From positions 1,874,633 through 1,938,632 of the forward strand of contig RPFO01000436.1 in NCBI GenBank assembly GCA_009746045.1: a DNA stretch of 64,000 nucleotides. Direction: 5' to 3'. Both the position numbers and the translations under genes were made by a program. The notes beneath the pieces were generated by a model. The model saw only the letters and a program-made list of their open reading frames with translations. It was not told where the DNA came from and searched no databases. Within the stretch, counting starts at the first letter, position 1; every line of letters begins with the position of its first letter. Shown piece after piece: positions 19,400 to 29,270 of the stretch. Source of the stretch: Mesostigma viride (Eukaryota; Streptophyta; Mesostigmatophyceae; Mesostigmatales; Mesostigmataceae).

Positions 19400-21695
19400 T
19401 CAGAGTTCTATGTAATAAAGGTTCGCCACCCCTGGAACAGGAGAGGAGAAGTAGTTACGGCCCATGATCGAACAAATTAGCGATTGTGTGCCGCGGTGAG
19501 TGAGCCGCAGAGTGTTTCCAGATGTTGAGTAAAGGCCTGTTGAGTTCGTGGTCGTAAGCGAGATGAACTCGACATTGTTCGTATTGTCGATTATTTCGCA
19601 CGCGTTGATAATCGTCTGGTGGGCGCTGTCCAGATGAAAAACTAACCTCACCTGACCAGGCGCATACGGAGCTATGATCCCGGTCGGAGAGGCTGTGAAA
19701 ATGCCTGTCACGGAATTCGCTAGCTTAGTCATACTGCTCAGACCAGTGGGAGCGGAATAGGAGATGTATCGATCAATTAAACCATCGGACCGTCTCCTAA
19801 ACGCTATCCAGAAGATCGTCTTACTTGCCCACGTCGCGTCGAGTGTATACTCAGTGGCGATCTTCCGGTTTTGATATAGCCCGATCTTCCCGTTCGTCTT
19901 GTCGATATTGATCCCACAAACCGACCACCAGTTGTCGGCTGCTCCTTGATTCCTCCAGCAGTTGTGACCGTCCGTGAAAGCGGGGTGGTACTTTCCCGTT
20001 ATGTCGTTGTGATCCGAGAGCGAGACGAATGCGGTGCCGGACGGGACGATCATTTCGAAACACAGGACAAACGGACCGTCGATTTCCTGGTCGCTGAACA
20101 CGACGCACTTCTCAGGAGGTGTGACATCGTTCGCGGCCAGCCCGTAAAAACTCGCGGGATCGGGCGTGAACTCGTACTTGTCGTGTGTCGGCTGCAAAGT
20201 CGTAGCGGGATCTCGCGAGAAATGCAGGAGGCTATGGAACGTCTTGGACGGTCCGCTTACCGTCACGGTCTCTCCGGTCAAGTGCGGGGCGTCGCGAGGA
20301 CACGAGAAACGAGGCGTGATTTGGACCGTCTCCTGCGACGAGTGTGGCAGAAGATAGTCCAAACCCGGCGCCGGTCACGGATCCGATCACGGACCCGTCC
20401 GCGACGATCTCGTAATTTGCGGGCGTCTGCGCGCCGTCGCCCCATCCCGTGGAATGGTCTGCGTACATCTGCACGCCGATCCTCGCCGGTCTTGTCGTCG
20501 TGAAGTAATGGCTGGGTGTTCGAATCGCTGGGACGAGCGGGTCTGTCTTCACTAAGCCCACAACAGCCATTTTTCGCTGGGTAGTAGACGTCGTCATCGT
20601 CGCGTCATTGTAGATCGTCACATCGGCCGACACGAGTTTCCCATGATCCGCCGACGTCAACGCGCACGTAACCGCGTCCTCTCCGCGCAGTCCCCCGTCC
20701 ACGTCAAGCTGGAAACTACCCGCGGCGTCGGTTAACGCGACATCGTCGACTTTCCACGAGATGGGCAGTTTCCGTTGATAAGCCCACGGCGTTGTGTTCT
20801 TGATCCCTATCTTTAGAGGCGGCACACCGCCGTCGCCAACGACTACCCACGTCTGGTAAGGCGCGGTCGTTCTCCAGTAACTCTCGGTCGGCTGGTCGAT
20901 CCGCCCTATGTCCCAGGCCGTTAGAGGGGCGTATGTGCGCGTGATGTGGAGGCCGTTAGAGAGTCTCTGCATCCTATTCAGGTCCCTAGTCGTCGCAAAC
21001 CCGACCTGAGAGAAACTCATCAGTTTTCCAAAATACGCATGACCGGTGCTTCCAAAATGGATTTCGTCCATGTGAGGACCGTCTACAGTCTGGCTTGCGT
21101 TGATCGGATCCAAAGCCCCAAGAACCTGGACTTGGTACGTGCATTTCCCGTCGCTGTCTCCTCCCGTGACCGTGTAGGGAAGAAGTATGCGGATATCCTG
21201 ATTGTTTGTGATCGTGAACGTAGTTCCAGGGGCAGACAAGGTGCCGTTCTCGTATTGGATCGTGAACATGGCGCTAGGGCTGGGCAATGTGGTGTATCCA
21301 ACACTGTGCCTATCAAATAGCCAGTCGATCTGATCGCGCGTCAATATTCGGTCTGCGACGATCTCGGAAATTGTCGCGTATTGGTCGAGCAGTCGCAAAG
21401 AGGAAATCCGAATCCAATCTGCGACGATGCCCCCGTCGACCTCTAACATCCCGCTTGTCTCGCCTGTCGTGACGGCCGTCCATTCGCTGTAGTTGTCGCC
21501 CAGTCTCACTCGCGTCGGGGCGCTCGGGTATACGTAGCGGACCCCGTTAACGGTGATGTGCGAGTCGAAGGGATGGACCTGCAGCTGAAGGGACTGGAGA
21601 TCGCTCTCGAGGTCCGCAATTCGCTCGTCCACCGTGTCCTCTCCGAGCCCTGTGCTCAGGTTATAATTGGCAGGATTCCCGCTAACCACGACCAT
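19400..21695 (-). pseudogene. PLV large putative fibre/spike protein, ~755 aa (one frame break)
   Basis: Two frames, 20232-21695 and 19400-20362, overlap by 131 bases and probably form one protein, the shift lying near 20290. The N-terminal part has a short coiled coil (D-E-R-I-A-D-L-E-S-D-L-Q-S-L-Q-L-Q-V) of the type that precedes trimeric fibres, then long beta-rich stretches. The C-terminal part contains E-I-D-G-P-F-V-L-C-F-E-M-I-V and W-W-S-V-C-G-I-N-I-D, reminiscent of SPRY or concanavalin-like sandwiches. It could equally be two adjacent genes, the second starting M-D-Y-L-L-P-H at 20362. It is the first minus-strand gene after the divergent 40-bp gap. A receptor-binding fibre is the best guess. 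Confidence 0.55.
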
Positions 21696-21710
21696 GTTGT
21701 TCTAATATTA

Positions 21711-21728
21711 TCTAAGACATTAACTATA
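21711..21728 (+). promoter_or_regulatory. Divergent PLV promoter region
   Basis: TCTAAGACATTAACTATA on the plus strand, six bases before the ATG at 21735. On the other strand the same 40-bp gap reads TCTTAGATAATATTAG toward the fibre gene at 21695. One short gap appears to serve both transcription directions. Confidence 0.5.
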
Positions 21729-21734
21729 GCGCCA

Positions 21735-22292
21735 ATGAACCCAGTCCCAGACGCCCCAGATTCGCCAACGAGCCCCGCCGCCGCCGACGTGGAATCGACA
21801 GCACCCCAGGAGCCCGTAAAGACCGAGGAGGTTAGCAAGGCCGTGAAGTACAAGAAGGGCGCACAACTCTCCGAGGAGCAGAAGCAGGCCCTCAGGGACA
21901 AGATGCGGCCGTACCACCAGAAGAGGAACGAGGAGCGCGCCAAGAAGCGCCAGGAGGAGCGCGAGGCCGAGATCACCAAGCGCAAGGTCCTTGAGAAGGA
22001 ACTCGAACTCCAGCGGCAGAGACTGGTCGAGCTCGAGCTGGAGGAGAAGCGAAACAAGTTCCGGATAGAACGACTGTTGGCCGCCGAGGAGGTCGCCGAG
22101 ACTCCGACGGACACCCCTCGACCCCGCCGCGGGAAGAAGCCAAAGTACGAGGTCGAGCAGGAGGAGCGCGAACAGGCCGCCAAACCGAAAGCCCCTCCGC
22201 CTGCCGTGAAGACCGCGCCGACTCTCACGCCTTACGAGCAAAGGATGCTGGCTATCCGGGCATCCCTGCTGGCCTCGCTCAACGACGACTAA
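21735..22292 (+). CDS. PLV coiled-coil protein, 185 aa
   Basis: Start chosen at the ATG at 21735, which follows the promoter-like motif; the frame is open further upstream only as an overlap with the divergent gene. The first 35 residues are Pro/Ser/Ala-rich. The centre (residues ~50-120) is a highly charged heptad-like helix (K-R-N-E-E-R-A-K-K-R-Q-E-E-R-E-A-E and L-E-K-E-L-E-L-Q-R-Q-R-L), a predicted coiled coil. The end (L-T-P-Y-E-Q-R-M-L-A-I-R) is helical. Such proteins may act as scaffolds or DNA-packing factors, but no family is recognised. It sits directly before the packaging ATPase with a 20-base gap. Confidence 0.65.
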   Translation: MNPVPDAPDSPTSPAAADVESTAPQEPVKTEEVSKAVKYKKGAQLSEEQKQALRDKMRPYHQKRNEERAKKRQEEREAEITKRKVLEKELELQRQRLVELELEEKRNKFRIERLLAAEEVAETPTDTPRPRRGKKPKYEVEQEEREQAAKPKAPPPAVKTAPTLTPYEQRMLAIRASLLASLNDD

Positions 22293-22312
22293 AAATCTCT
22301 GCCTTCTAATAA

Positions 22313-23197
22313 ATGCCAGAAATCGAGAGCATCCACATCGAGACGCCGCTCGCCAACAAGGACCTCAAGCTGAAATACGCCAAGACCCGCCAGGTCCCAT
22401 CCAACGCGCCAAGGCTGCACTTTATCGCCTCTTTTGTGGGCATGCGAGGGACCGGGAAGACGACGGCGGCCATCAACATGGTCAAGGCGTACTTCGACGC
22501 GCACTCTTTCGACAAACTGTACCTGATCTCGGGGTCCGCCACGACCGAGCCGAAGTACAAGCTCCTTCCGACGCCCGCCATGAGTATGGAGACGTACACG
22601 GACGACAGCTTCAACCAGATGGTGGCGGACATCAAGAAAGACCTCACGGAATACGAGGAGTACCAGCGGGACTTGAAGGTGTGGGAAAAGTTCAAGAAGG
22701 AGTTCTTAGACGGCCAGAAGACCGAAGAAGACATGGACCTCAACATGTTTTTGACCCTCGACAGGCTTCAGTTCAAAGAGCCCGAGACGCGGTTCCAGTA
22801 CGGGCCTCCCTCCTCGATCATCCTCATCGACGACATGGCGGGGTCAAAGCTCTACCGGGCGGACTCGAAAGGTCCCGTGTCGTCCTTTGCATTCAAACAC
22901 CGGCACCTGTTAACGTCCATGGTCTTCGTCAACCAGTCATTCACGAGCGCGGGAGTTCCGAGGTCCGTCCGCGCCAACGTCTCGTTCCTCGTGCTCTTCC
23001 GCACCAAGGACCGGCGGGCCTCGCGACAGATCGCAGAAGAATCGGCGGGTCACACGTCACCAGAGGACTTCCTGGCACTGTGGGAGTACGCCACCCAAAA
23101 CAGCCCACACGACTTCCTCGCGGTCGACAACGACGAACCAGACGACTCGAAACGCTATAGGAAAAACTTTGATACCTACTTGGTCCTGAAAAAATAA
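22313..23197 (+). CDS. PLV genome-packaging ATPase (A32/FtsK-HerA type), 294 aa
   Basis: Walker A is G-M-R-G-T-G-K-T at residues 43-50, preceded by a hydrophobic strand (L-H-F-I-A-S-F-V). Walker B is S-I-I-L-I-D-D at about 168-174. A further R-A-N-V-S-F-L-V-L-F-R-T matches the sensor/arginine region. This layout and size match the A32-like ATPases of PLVs, virophages and Mavericks, which pump the genome into preformed capsids. The gene starts 20 bases after the coiled-coil gene, so the two may share a transcript, although TCTAATAA lies just before the start. The frame is intact. This is one of the safest calls in the provirus. Confidence 0.85.
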   Translation: MPEIESIHIETPLANKDLKLKYAKTRQVPSNAPRLHFIASFVGMRGTGKTTAAINMVKAYFDAHSFDKLYLISGSATTEPKYKLLPTPAMSMETYTDDSFNQMVADIKKDLTEYEEYQRDLKVWEKFKKEFLDGQKTEEDMDLNMFLTLDRLQFKEPETRFQYGPPSSIILIDDMAGSKLYRADSKGPVSSFAFKHRHLLTSMVFVNQSFTSAGVPRSVRANVSFLVLFRTKDRRASRQIAEESAGHTSPEDFLALWEYATQNSPHDFLAVDNDEPDDSKRYRKNFDTYLVLKK

Positions 23198-23199
23198 AA

Positions 23200-23219
23200 T
23201 CTATTCTTATTACTATACA
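23200..23219 (+). promoter_or_regulatory. PLV promoter-like motif before the AT-hook protein
   Basis: TCTATTCTTATTACTATACA, six bases before the ATG at 23226, overlapping the untranslated tail of the ATPase gene. Weaker match to the TCTAAG...GTATACA pattern. Confidence 0.4.
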
Positions 23220-23225
23220 CTTGCG

Positions 23226-23755
23226 ATGGACTTGAAGCAGGCATTTTCTCAGCCCACGACGCCCTCCCCACAATATAGCCTCCCAGACCCAGCCACTCAC
23301 AATTGCGCGGGGCTCAAGGTGAATAACAACTCCTACCGTGGCAGTTCCGACCGCCGAGATCTGGTGCTCAACCTGGCCACACTCGTGCGCTACCTGACCG
23401 GCGCCAGAATAGCACCAAAGGTCCACGAGAGGATGGCGGCGTTTGTGCGAGAGTGCGGGTACGACGGCGAGCTGCCCCCCACGCATACCGGGATAGGCCA
23501 CGAGTGCCGCCAAAAGTTGATGCACATCATCGCCATGAAACGCAAACCCCGCAACCCCCCCCTCCGCCAAAGGCCCCTCGCCCCCCGAAAATCAAAAAGG
23601 AAGTCATCCCTCGGAGCCCCAAGAAGCGTGGTAGGCCCGCGGGGTCGAAGGACACAAAGCCGAGGACTCATAATATCGACCCCGAAACAGGTCTTCCCAA
23701 GCCTTGGGGGAGGCCTAAGAAAGGGAAGTCGGGTGGCGATGACAAAAGAACCTAA
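23226..23755 (+). CDS. PLV AT-hook-like DNA-binding protein, ~176 aa (one frame break in a C8 run)
   Basis: The N-terminal ~110 residues (M-D-L-K-Q-A-F-S-Q-P, then L-V-L-N-L-A-T-L-V-R-Y-L-T-G-A-R and E-C-R-Q-K-L-M-H-I-I) read in one frame, the lysine/proline-rich tail in another. They meet at a run of eight C near 23555-23562. The tail contains K-K-R-G-R-P-A-G-S-K and W-G-R-P-K-K-G-K, two G-R-P cores typical of AT-hooks that bind AT-rich minor grooves. The frame without correction continues to 23816 but loses both hooks, which argues that the shift is a length error in the C-run. A DNA-binding role, for example in genome packing or transcription, is inferred. Confidence 0.6.
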
Positions 23756-24178
23756 AACTCACGTTTTCTTTATTCGATTTGATATCTATTTGCACCATTG
23801 TGTGCGCCTTGAGTAGAGCTTTCCGGGGACACCAAGAACGTCGAAAACGGACTACAAACGAGAAAGTTACGCCACTTGGCGCGAGAGGGTGTGGGAAGGG
23901 GGCGGCGGCCGGTGACAGAGGTCTGCGCGAAGCGCGCGGAATGATTTCCGACATTTTCGACCATTCCGATTTTTTTGGCAGGCATCGAGAGAAAGTTCCC
24001 GGGCCTTGAAAACTTCTTGTCAAGGGGTGCCAGTGTTTTGGGACTTGTGAAATTTTAAAAAAGTTGGCTCGAAATTCATCAACCCTTGGCTGCAAGTTTT
24101 CATACCCTAAAAATATTAGCTCGATGCCCAAGAATCGAAACAAAAATCAACAGTGCGTTCAAAAATCCCAAATTTTTT
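23756..24178. other. PLV intergenic region without a gene
   Basis: About 420 bases between the AT-hook gene and the recombinase. Short frames on either strand have no domain. The last 100 bases are AT-rich. Nothing else seen. Confidence 0.5.
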
Positions 24179-24196
24179 TCTAATGTATAGGTATAA
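24179..24196 (+). promoter_or_regulatory. PLV promoter-like motif before the recombinase
   Basis: TCTAATGTATAGGTATAA after a T-run, nine bases before the ATG at 24206. It shares TCTAA and TAGGTATAA with the motif at 16809-16828. Confidence 0.6.
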
Positions 24197-24205
24197 GTAC
24201 CCGCC

Positions 24206-25483
24206 ATGGTCAAAGTCGTCAGGTCCGAGGAAGAACTCCGCCAACGCCGGGAAGCGCAGGCCCGCTATCGGCTCAAACACCCAGAGAAGGCCGCCCTACA
24301 GCGAATGAGAGCGATGGCCAAGAAGGACCAGTGGACACCCACCGAGAAGTGGTTGGAGAAACACGGGACAGATTGCGAAGAGGTCAACGAGGTGCGAGCA
24401 GTCGTCGGCCTCCCAGAAAAGGAGTGCAAACCCCAGGAAGCACCTTCAAAGCCCGCGCCGCCTAAGAAGACATTGGCACACCCCGCCCTTTGGTCCTTGG
24501 ACGACGCCAAGAACATGGTCGCGAATTTGCCGGAGACGCTAAGCCCCGCTGAGGGGGCGGGAAGGAAGAGGGCGCAGAGGGCCAAGGGGCAGATTTCGAG
24601 GGGTTCTGGGAAGACATACCTCGCGCGGTTGACAAAGATCCTCAGGCATCTAGGATACGAACCAGACAAAGACGGTGCCAAACCTGTGACGCCCCTCCTC
24701 GACACCAAGAAAGTGCGCGAGGCCGTAGACGCCCTGTCTGAGCCTTCCGAGAGGGGCGGCAAGAAGGACCGCGCCATCACCAAGAAGACGAACGCCAAGG
24801 ACCTTTTCTCATCGATCAACTCGATCGATAACCAGATGGATGCCGGCAAAAGGATCCCGCAAGACGTGCGCGAGGCCTACGTGGAGGACATGGCGACGTC
24901 CCAGGAAGGTCTCGAGGCCAACGCGGAATTCGTGAGCGAAAACAAGCCACCAGCCCACCCATGGCCCGAGCTCGTCGAGTTGCGAGATAAGGCCGTCAAA
25001 GAGGGCTTGGAGAGCGACAAGGCGCTCATCGGCCTCCTCTACTTTTCCGGCGAAGAACTGCCACCTGTCAGGCTCGACTACCACGACGCCCGGATTGTGA
25101 AATCGGCGAAAGAATTGGGAAAGACCGAGAACGGCTACATCCCAAAAGAGTACAGGTTCATCATCAACGCCCACAAGACCGCGCCGGTCCTCGGGGCGAT
25201 AGATTTTGTAGTCCCCAAGAATCTGAAAACGTTGCGAGAAGCGCTCGACATGCGGAAAGACAGGCCTTACTTGTTCATGCCTTCTCGAGGCAAAAAAGCC
25301 CCAATGTCAGTCGAAACATTCGGCGCGATCCTCCGCAAACATTTCCACGGCGTCGACAACGCTCGCCAGGCTTTCGTGACCCAATTTGTCATTGCAGGCA
25401 TGGCGGCGAGGAAGCGGTTTGCGAAAATGATGGCGCACTCGGTCAACGTCCAGATCCAATACGAAAGAATGAGGAATGATTGA
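24206..25483 (+). CDS. PLV tyrosine recombinase (integrase), 425 aa
   Basis: The last 150 residues fit the catalytic domain of tyrosine recombinases: R289 in P-P-V-R-L-D-Y-H-D, K324 in N-A-H-K-T-A, R387 in N-A-R-Q-A-F-V-T-Q-F, H411 in M-M-A-H-S and the nucleophile Y419 in Q-I-Q-Y-E-R-M. The N-terminal 100 residues are basic with an R-R-E-A-Q-A-R-Y-R-L-K-H-P-E-K-A repeat-like helix, also found at the head of many virus-encoded recombinases; the middle is probably the core-binding domain. The enzyme would cut and rejoin DNA through a 3'-phosphotyrosine link and insert the viral genome. YREC-type integrases replace the retroviral-type integrase in many PLVs and some virophages. The frame is intact. 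Confidence 0.75.
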   Translation: MVKVVRSEEELRQRREAQARYRLKHPEKAALQRMRAMAKKDQWTPTEKWLEKHGTDCEEVNEVRAVVGLPEKECKPQEAPSKPAPPKKTLAHPALWSLDDAKNMVANLPETLSPAEGAGRKRAQRAKGQISRGSGKTYLARLTKILRHLGYEPDKDGAKPVTPLLDTKKVREAVDALSEPSERGGKKDRAITKKTNAKDLFSSINSIDNQMDAGKRIPQDVREAYVEDMATSQEGLEANAEFVSENKPPAHPWPELVELRDKAVKEGLESDKALIGLLYFSGEELPPVRLDYHDARIVKSAKELGKTENGYIPKEYRFIINAHKTAPVLGAIDFVVPKNLKTLREALDMRKDRPYLFMPSRGKKAPMSVETFGAILRKHFHGVDNARQAFVTQFVIAGMAARKRFAKMMAHSVNVQIQYERMRND

Positions 25484-25514
25484 TTCGCTCACTTGTTGAA
25501 AATTGATTGTCACC

Positions 25515-25537
25515 CTTTTATAACGTAGTTATAAAAG
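25515..25537. terminator. Perfect hairpin between recombinase and primase genes
   Basis: CTTTTATAAC, three bases, then GTTATAAAAG. It lies about 30 bases after the recombinase stop. Position suggests a 3'-end or termination signal, as proposed for hairpins between genes of several algal and giant viruses; function is inferred. Confidence 0.45.
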
Positions 25538-25646
25538 TCCCGGGTTTTTTCGACCATTGAGAAAGTCTATTCTTTTATTGATTAATAAAATCCAAGTTTT
25601 TGTCCAACCCAGAAAATTCCAACCCGAGTCCAGCCAGAAAAAAAAA

Positions 25647-25666
25647 TCTAAGCATAGAGGTATACA
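25647..25666 (+). promoter_or_regulatory. PLV promoter-like motif before the primase-helicase
   Basis: TCTAAGCATAGAGGTATACA after an A-run, ten bases before the ATG at 25677. It has the same two blocks and spacing as the capsid-gene motif at 16485-16504. Confidence 0.65.
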
Positions 25667-25676
25667 CACATTCATC

Positions 25677-28600
25677 ATGACGACCAAAGTTTACCTGAAG
25701 TACAACCCGCGCTGGCTCCCAGCCCAACAGATGGCAATCGACAATGGAGAGAAACTAGGCCATCCTTTCTTGGCAGCCCTCGACAAGGACGAGAAAACAG
25801 CCAAAAAGTACACGAGCGTCAGGGATGTCGAACACCTTATGGAAATTCACAAGGAGTGTATCGACCATCCACACATCGACATGCACTGCCTTTACGAGAT
25901 GGTCAAGGAGGATCACCCCTCCTGGATGCACTTCGACCTCGATGACATCTACCCAAAAGGAGAGGACATCCCAGACGTGCTCCACCACTTCATACGCATT
26001 TTTGAGGCCTTCTGCTTCGATGTGCTGGAAAAAAACCCAGACGGCTTCAAGTATCTCATCTCAGGCTCACCGAGAGAGAAAGGAGACGGCATGAAGGTGT
26101 CATTTCACATAGTGGTCAAATACCTAAAAACCACCGACCTGGCCGCGAGACACTACATCATCAACGAATTTGGCTATTATGTCCGCAGCCACTTCCTCGA
26201 CCCCGACTCGACATTTCACAAAGACGCGGCGCTCCTCATCAACCGAGAGAAGGGTTGGCCGTACATCCAGAAAAAATGGGAGACGTTTGCGGACATCCCC
26301 AAGGACTGCGCGACGGATGGAAACATCAAGCTGGTTATCGATGAGTCGATTTACACGAAAAACAGATGTTTTCGGATGGTGGGCCACCACAAGTTTGGCC
26401 AGCACGACCCCAACGCGGTATTGCGCATCATCAGCGGGTCGGACGACATCAAGGACCATCTAGTCAACATTTACCCCACAACCGACCAGACAGGCGTCCA
26501 GACCGTCGAGATGCCCGAGGGGTGGAAGGAGCACTACATGAAGAAATCCGGAAACGCTGGAAGGAGGGCTCCCAGTGCGTCCATCTCTATGTGGAAAACC
26601 GTTTCTGGGACGTTTGTGGACGCTTCGAAAGTCGCCAGATCAGTCGAGGCCATCGCGAAGGTGTCGCCAGGGTCCAGGTACATGAATACACAGGAACAGT
26701 TTTCTGTTATGCGCGGGGGCGCCGTCAAAGTCTCTCGCTTTACATTGGACCCAGGCACCAAGTGTCTGATATGCAAGGAGAGCCACAACAGTCCAGGTCA
26801 CGGGCCAAGGGTCGAGGAGTATAGCGACGGTGAGGTGGCGTACACCTGTTGGGCCGAGAAGCCCAAACCGTGCAAGACGCACATCAAGATCGCCGACCGG
26901 TTCGAGTACATCTCCGACAAGGTCGAGTTCACCGAGGTGTACAGCGAGGGGAAGGTGCGCCACTTCGACCTGGCGCCGATCGTGCACTCCCTCCATCCAG
27001 GCAGCACCGAGAAGCTCACGTACATCACCCAGTCGAGCATGGGCACTGGGAAATCAGAGGCAAACCGCGCCATGATCGCGGCGGTCCTCAATCTCTACAA
27101 AGATGCGCGAGTGTTGCTGATGTTCGCCAACATCTCCCTATCCAGGCAGGAAGAGTACAACCTCAACAAAGATGTCATTGATCCAGCCCTGAACGGCGGC
27201 AAAACGAGAACGCGTGCTGAACTGCTGGCTGATTACAGATACTTCCTCAACTATCTCAAGAACTCTCGCAAGGAGGAAGGCGCCAATGACTATTGGATCA
27301 CCCACCCACGCGTGCTGGTAGTCCTCAACAGCATCCTGCGCCTACAGGACCGCAGATTCGACGTCGTTATCTTGGACGAGGTCGACAGCATTTTTAACGC
27401 CTTGTCTAATGCCGTCATGAGGGACCGAGAGAACGTTTTCAAGGCACTCATGGACATCATCACGAACGCCAAAGTATTGATAGCATCGGATGCCAACATC
27501 ACGGCAGGGGCTGTTAACTTCATCAGGTCCCACAGACCAGCCACGGACTTTCGCGTCATCAACAACGAGTACGTTAGACCTACTAACAGGGTGTTACATT
27601 TTACATGCATCAAGCCAGGGAGGGGGTGCGAGAAGGAGTGGATATACCAGGCGTCGAAGCAGGCAAAGAAGTTTCTGGACGCTGGCAAGACGTTCGTGCT
27701 GGTCAGTTCTGAGGCAGGCGGCACGCTCGACAGGGTCCGCGAACAGCTCGGAGACTCTCTCAACGGTGTCAACACGCGCCGATACACCAGCAAGACGCCG
27801 AAGGGCGACCTCGACCTGGGAGCGAACGAGGCGTGGAAAGATGTCCAATACCTCGAGTACAGTCCGACCATATCCGTTGGCGTTTCGTACACCCTTCCCA
27901 CGTTCGACTCGATGATCGTCATGGCTCGGAACAGTGACAAGCACGCCCCATACACCACTACACTCCAACAAATGCACCGCGTAAGGCAGCTGCGAGAGGG
28001 CGACGTGCACGTTTTCTACCTCGACTCGACCACGCCCGCAACCAGACCGCTTGCGGATTTCAAGCTGATCAAGAGCCACACTCGCCAACAAGTCGACGAG
28101 ATGTTCATGATGATGAAAGGGTTGAAATCTAGCGTCATTAGTTCATGGGGCGAGGACGGGGAGCGCCTTTTTGGCGACACATCCCCAGCGTACAATTTAC
28201 TGTGCCGCAACCTAGAAGCATTAGGGGCGTCAAGGAGCCATTACGACGAACTTATGATAAGGACGCTGAGGGAGCGGTATGGTTACAAGATAGCAGGAGA
28301 AGTCCAGGCGGGCAGGTCGGAAGAGGCACCAAAGCTGAAGAAAATAGAGAAGGGAGAGTTTGAGCCGCGGATGATCAGCGCCGAGGAGTACCGCGAACTC
28401 ACGGCGAGGGCAGGTGACCGTGACGCGATATTGACAGACGCCGAGTGCAAGCTCGTCGAGATGTACGAACTGTGTCATGACCGGTACAAGATATCAGAGG
28501 ACCTCATAGACGAGGGCCTCATCAAGGAGCTGGCCGATGAAAAGGCTCGCGAGACGTACCATGCCAGGGAGCAGTACTCTCGCGTGACAGAGCTCGGATG

Positions 28601-29099
28601 GGAGGCGGCGATTGGCGAGGGCATCGTCGACGACCGCGCGAGGAAGAGTGAGAACGTCTTCGGGCTCGTCAGAACAAGAAGATCGATCACGCCTACCGCC
28701 TCACAATGGCCAGAAACTGCTGGCTGGCAGTGGGATCATGGAGTTTTGCTTAGACGGCAAGAGTGCATCGTCGACGGCTATCAGCCGCGAGAGGCTGACT
28801 GAGGCGGTGAACAACTCGACCGGGATTGGATGTACCTACCAGGGGAAGTTCCGGTCGGTGTTTGGGTATCGAGGAGGAGCAAGAACGGACCTGGGTGTCT
28901 AAGTTTCGAGCAGTGTGTGGGGGTCCTCGAGTCCATCCTCGCGTCCACGTTGGGCATTAATATGAGAACTTGGCGCGAGGAGCACGAGAAGGCAAGCGAC
29001 GCCTACGTCTCTAAAGAGTGCATGATCGAATTCTTTGAGAAGTATAAGCCAGAATGGTGGGGGAAGCAGGCAGAGATAGCGGAAGATATCAGAAAGTAA
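25677..29099 (+). CDS. PLV primase-helicase (AEP primase plus UL9-like SF2 helicase), C-terminal frame breaks
   Basis: Start set at the ATG at 25677 behind the promoter-like motif; the open frame reaches back to 25557 without support. Residues 80-150 hold the archaeo-eukaryotic primase signature: H-F-D-L-D-D (D87, D89) and K-V-S-F-H-I-V (H144). A zinc site follows (C363, C366 ... C391). A superfamily 2 helicase comes next: Walker A S-S-M-G-T-G-K-S (453-460), V-I-L-D-E-V-D (564-570), A-S-D-A-N-I-T and a late Q-Q-M-H-R-V-R-Q-L (764-772), the layout of herpesvirus origin-binding-protein-like helicases. The main frame ends at 28802, but in-frame sense is lost after about 28670; sensible peptide continues in other frames to 29099 (E-Y-x-type tail ending E-I-A-E-D-I-R-K). 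The full protein would be ~1140 residues. It would start and unwind replication of the viral DNA. Confidence 0.75.
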
Positions 29100-29270
29100 G
29101 GGAGTTCAAGATGCCTAGTGACTATCAGTTTGCGTTTCGTTAAATCAGGGGCCAAAACGGCAGCGATGACTATGCCTGACCAGGGCTCCAAATAGAAATC
29201 CCTTGCCGGTTAACACCCACAAATACGCTTAGACATTTTTTGAAAGTGGCGCATCCTTTTGAAAAAAAGA
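29100..29270. other. PLV sequence between primase gene and right TIR, no gene
   Basis: Short non-coding stretch with no frame of note. Confidence 0.5.

Noticed and set aside
23715-24143. 142-codon minus-strand frame between PLV genes
   Set aside because: Overlaps the end of the AT-hook gene, has no promoter-like motif and no recognisable domain.
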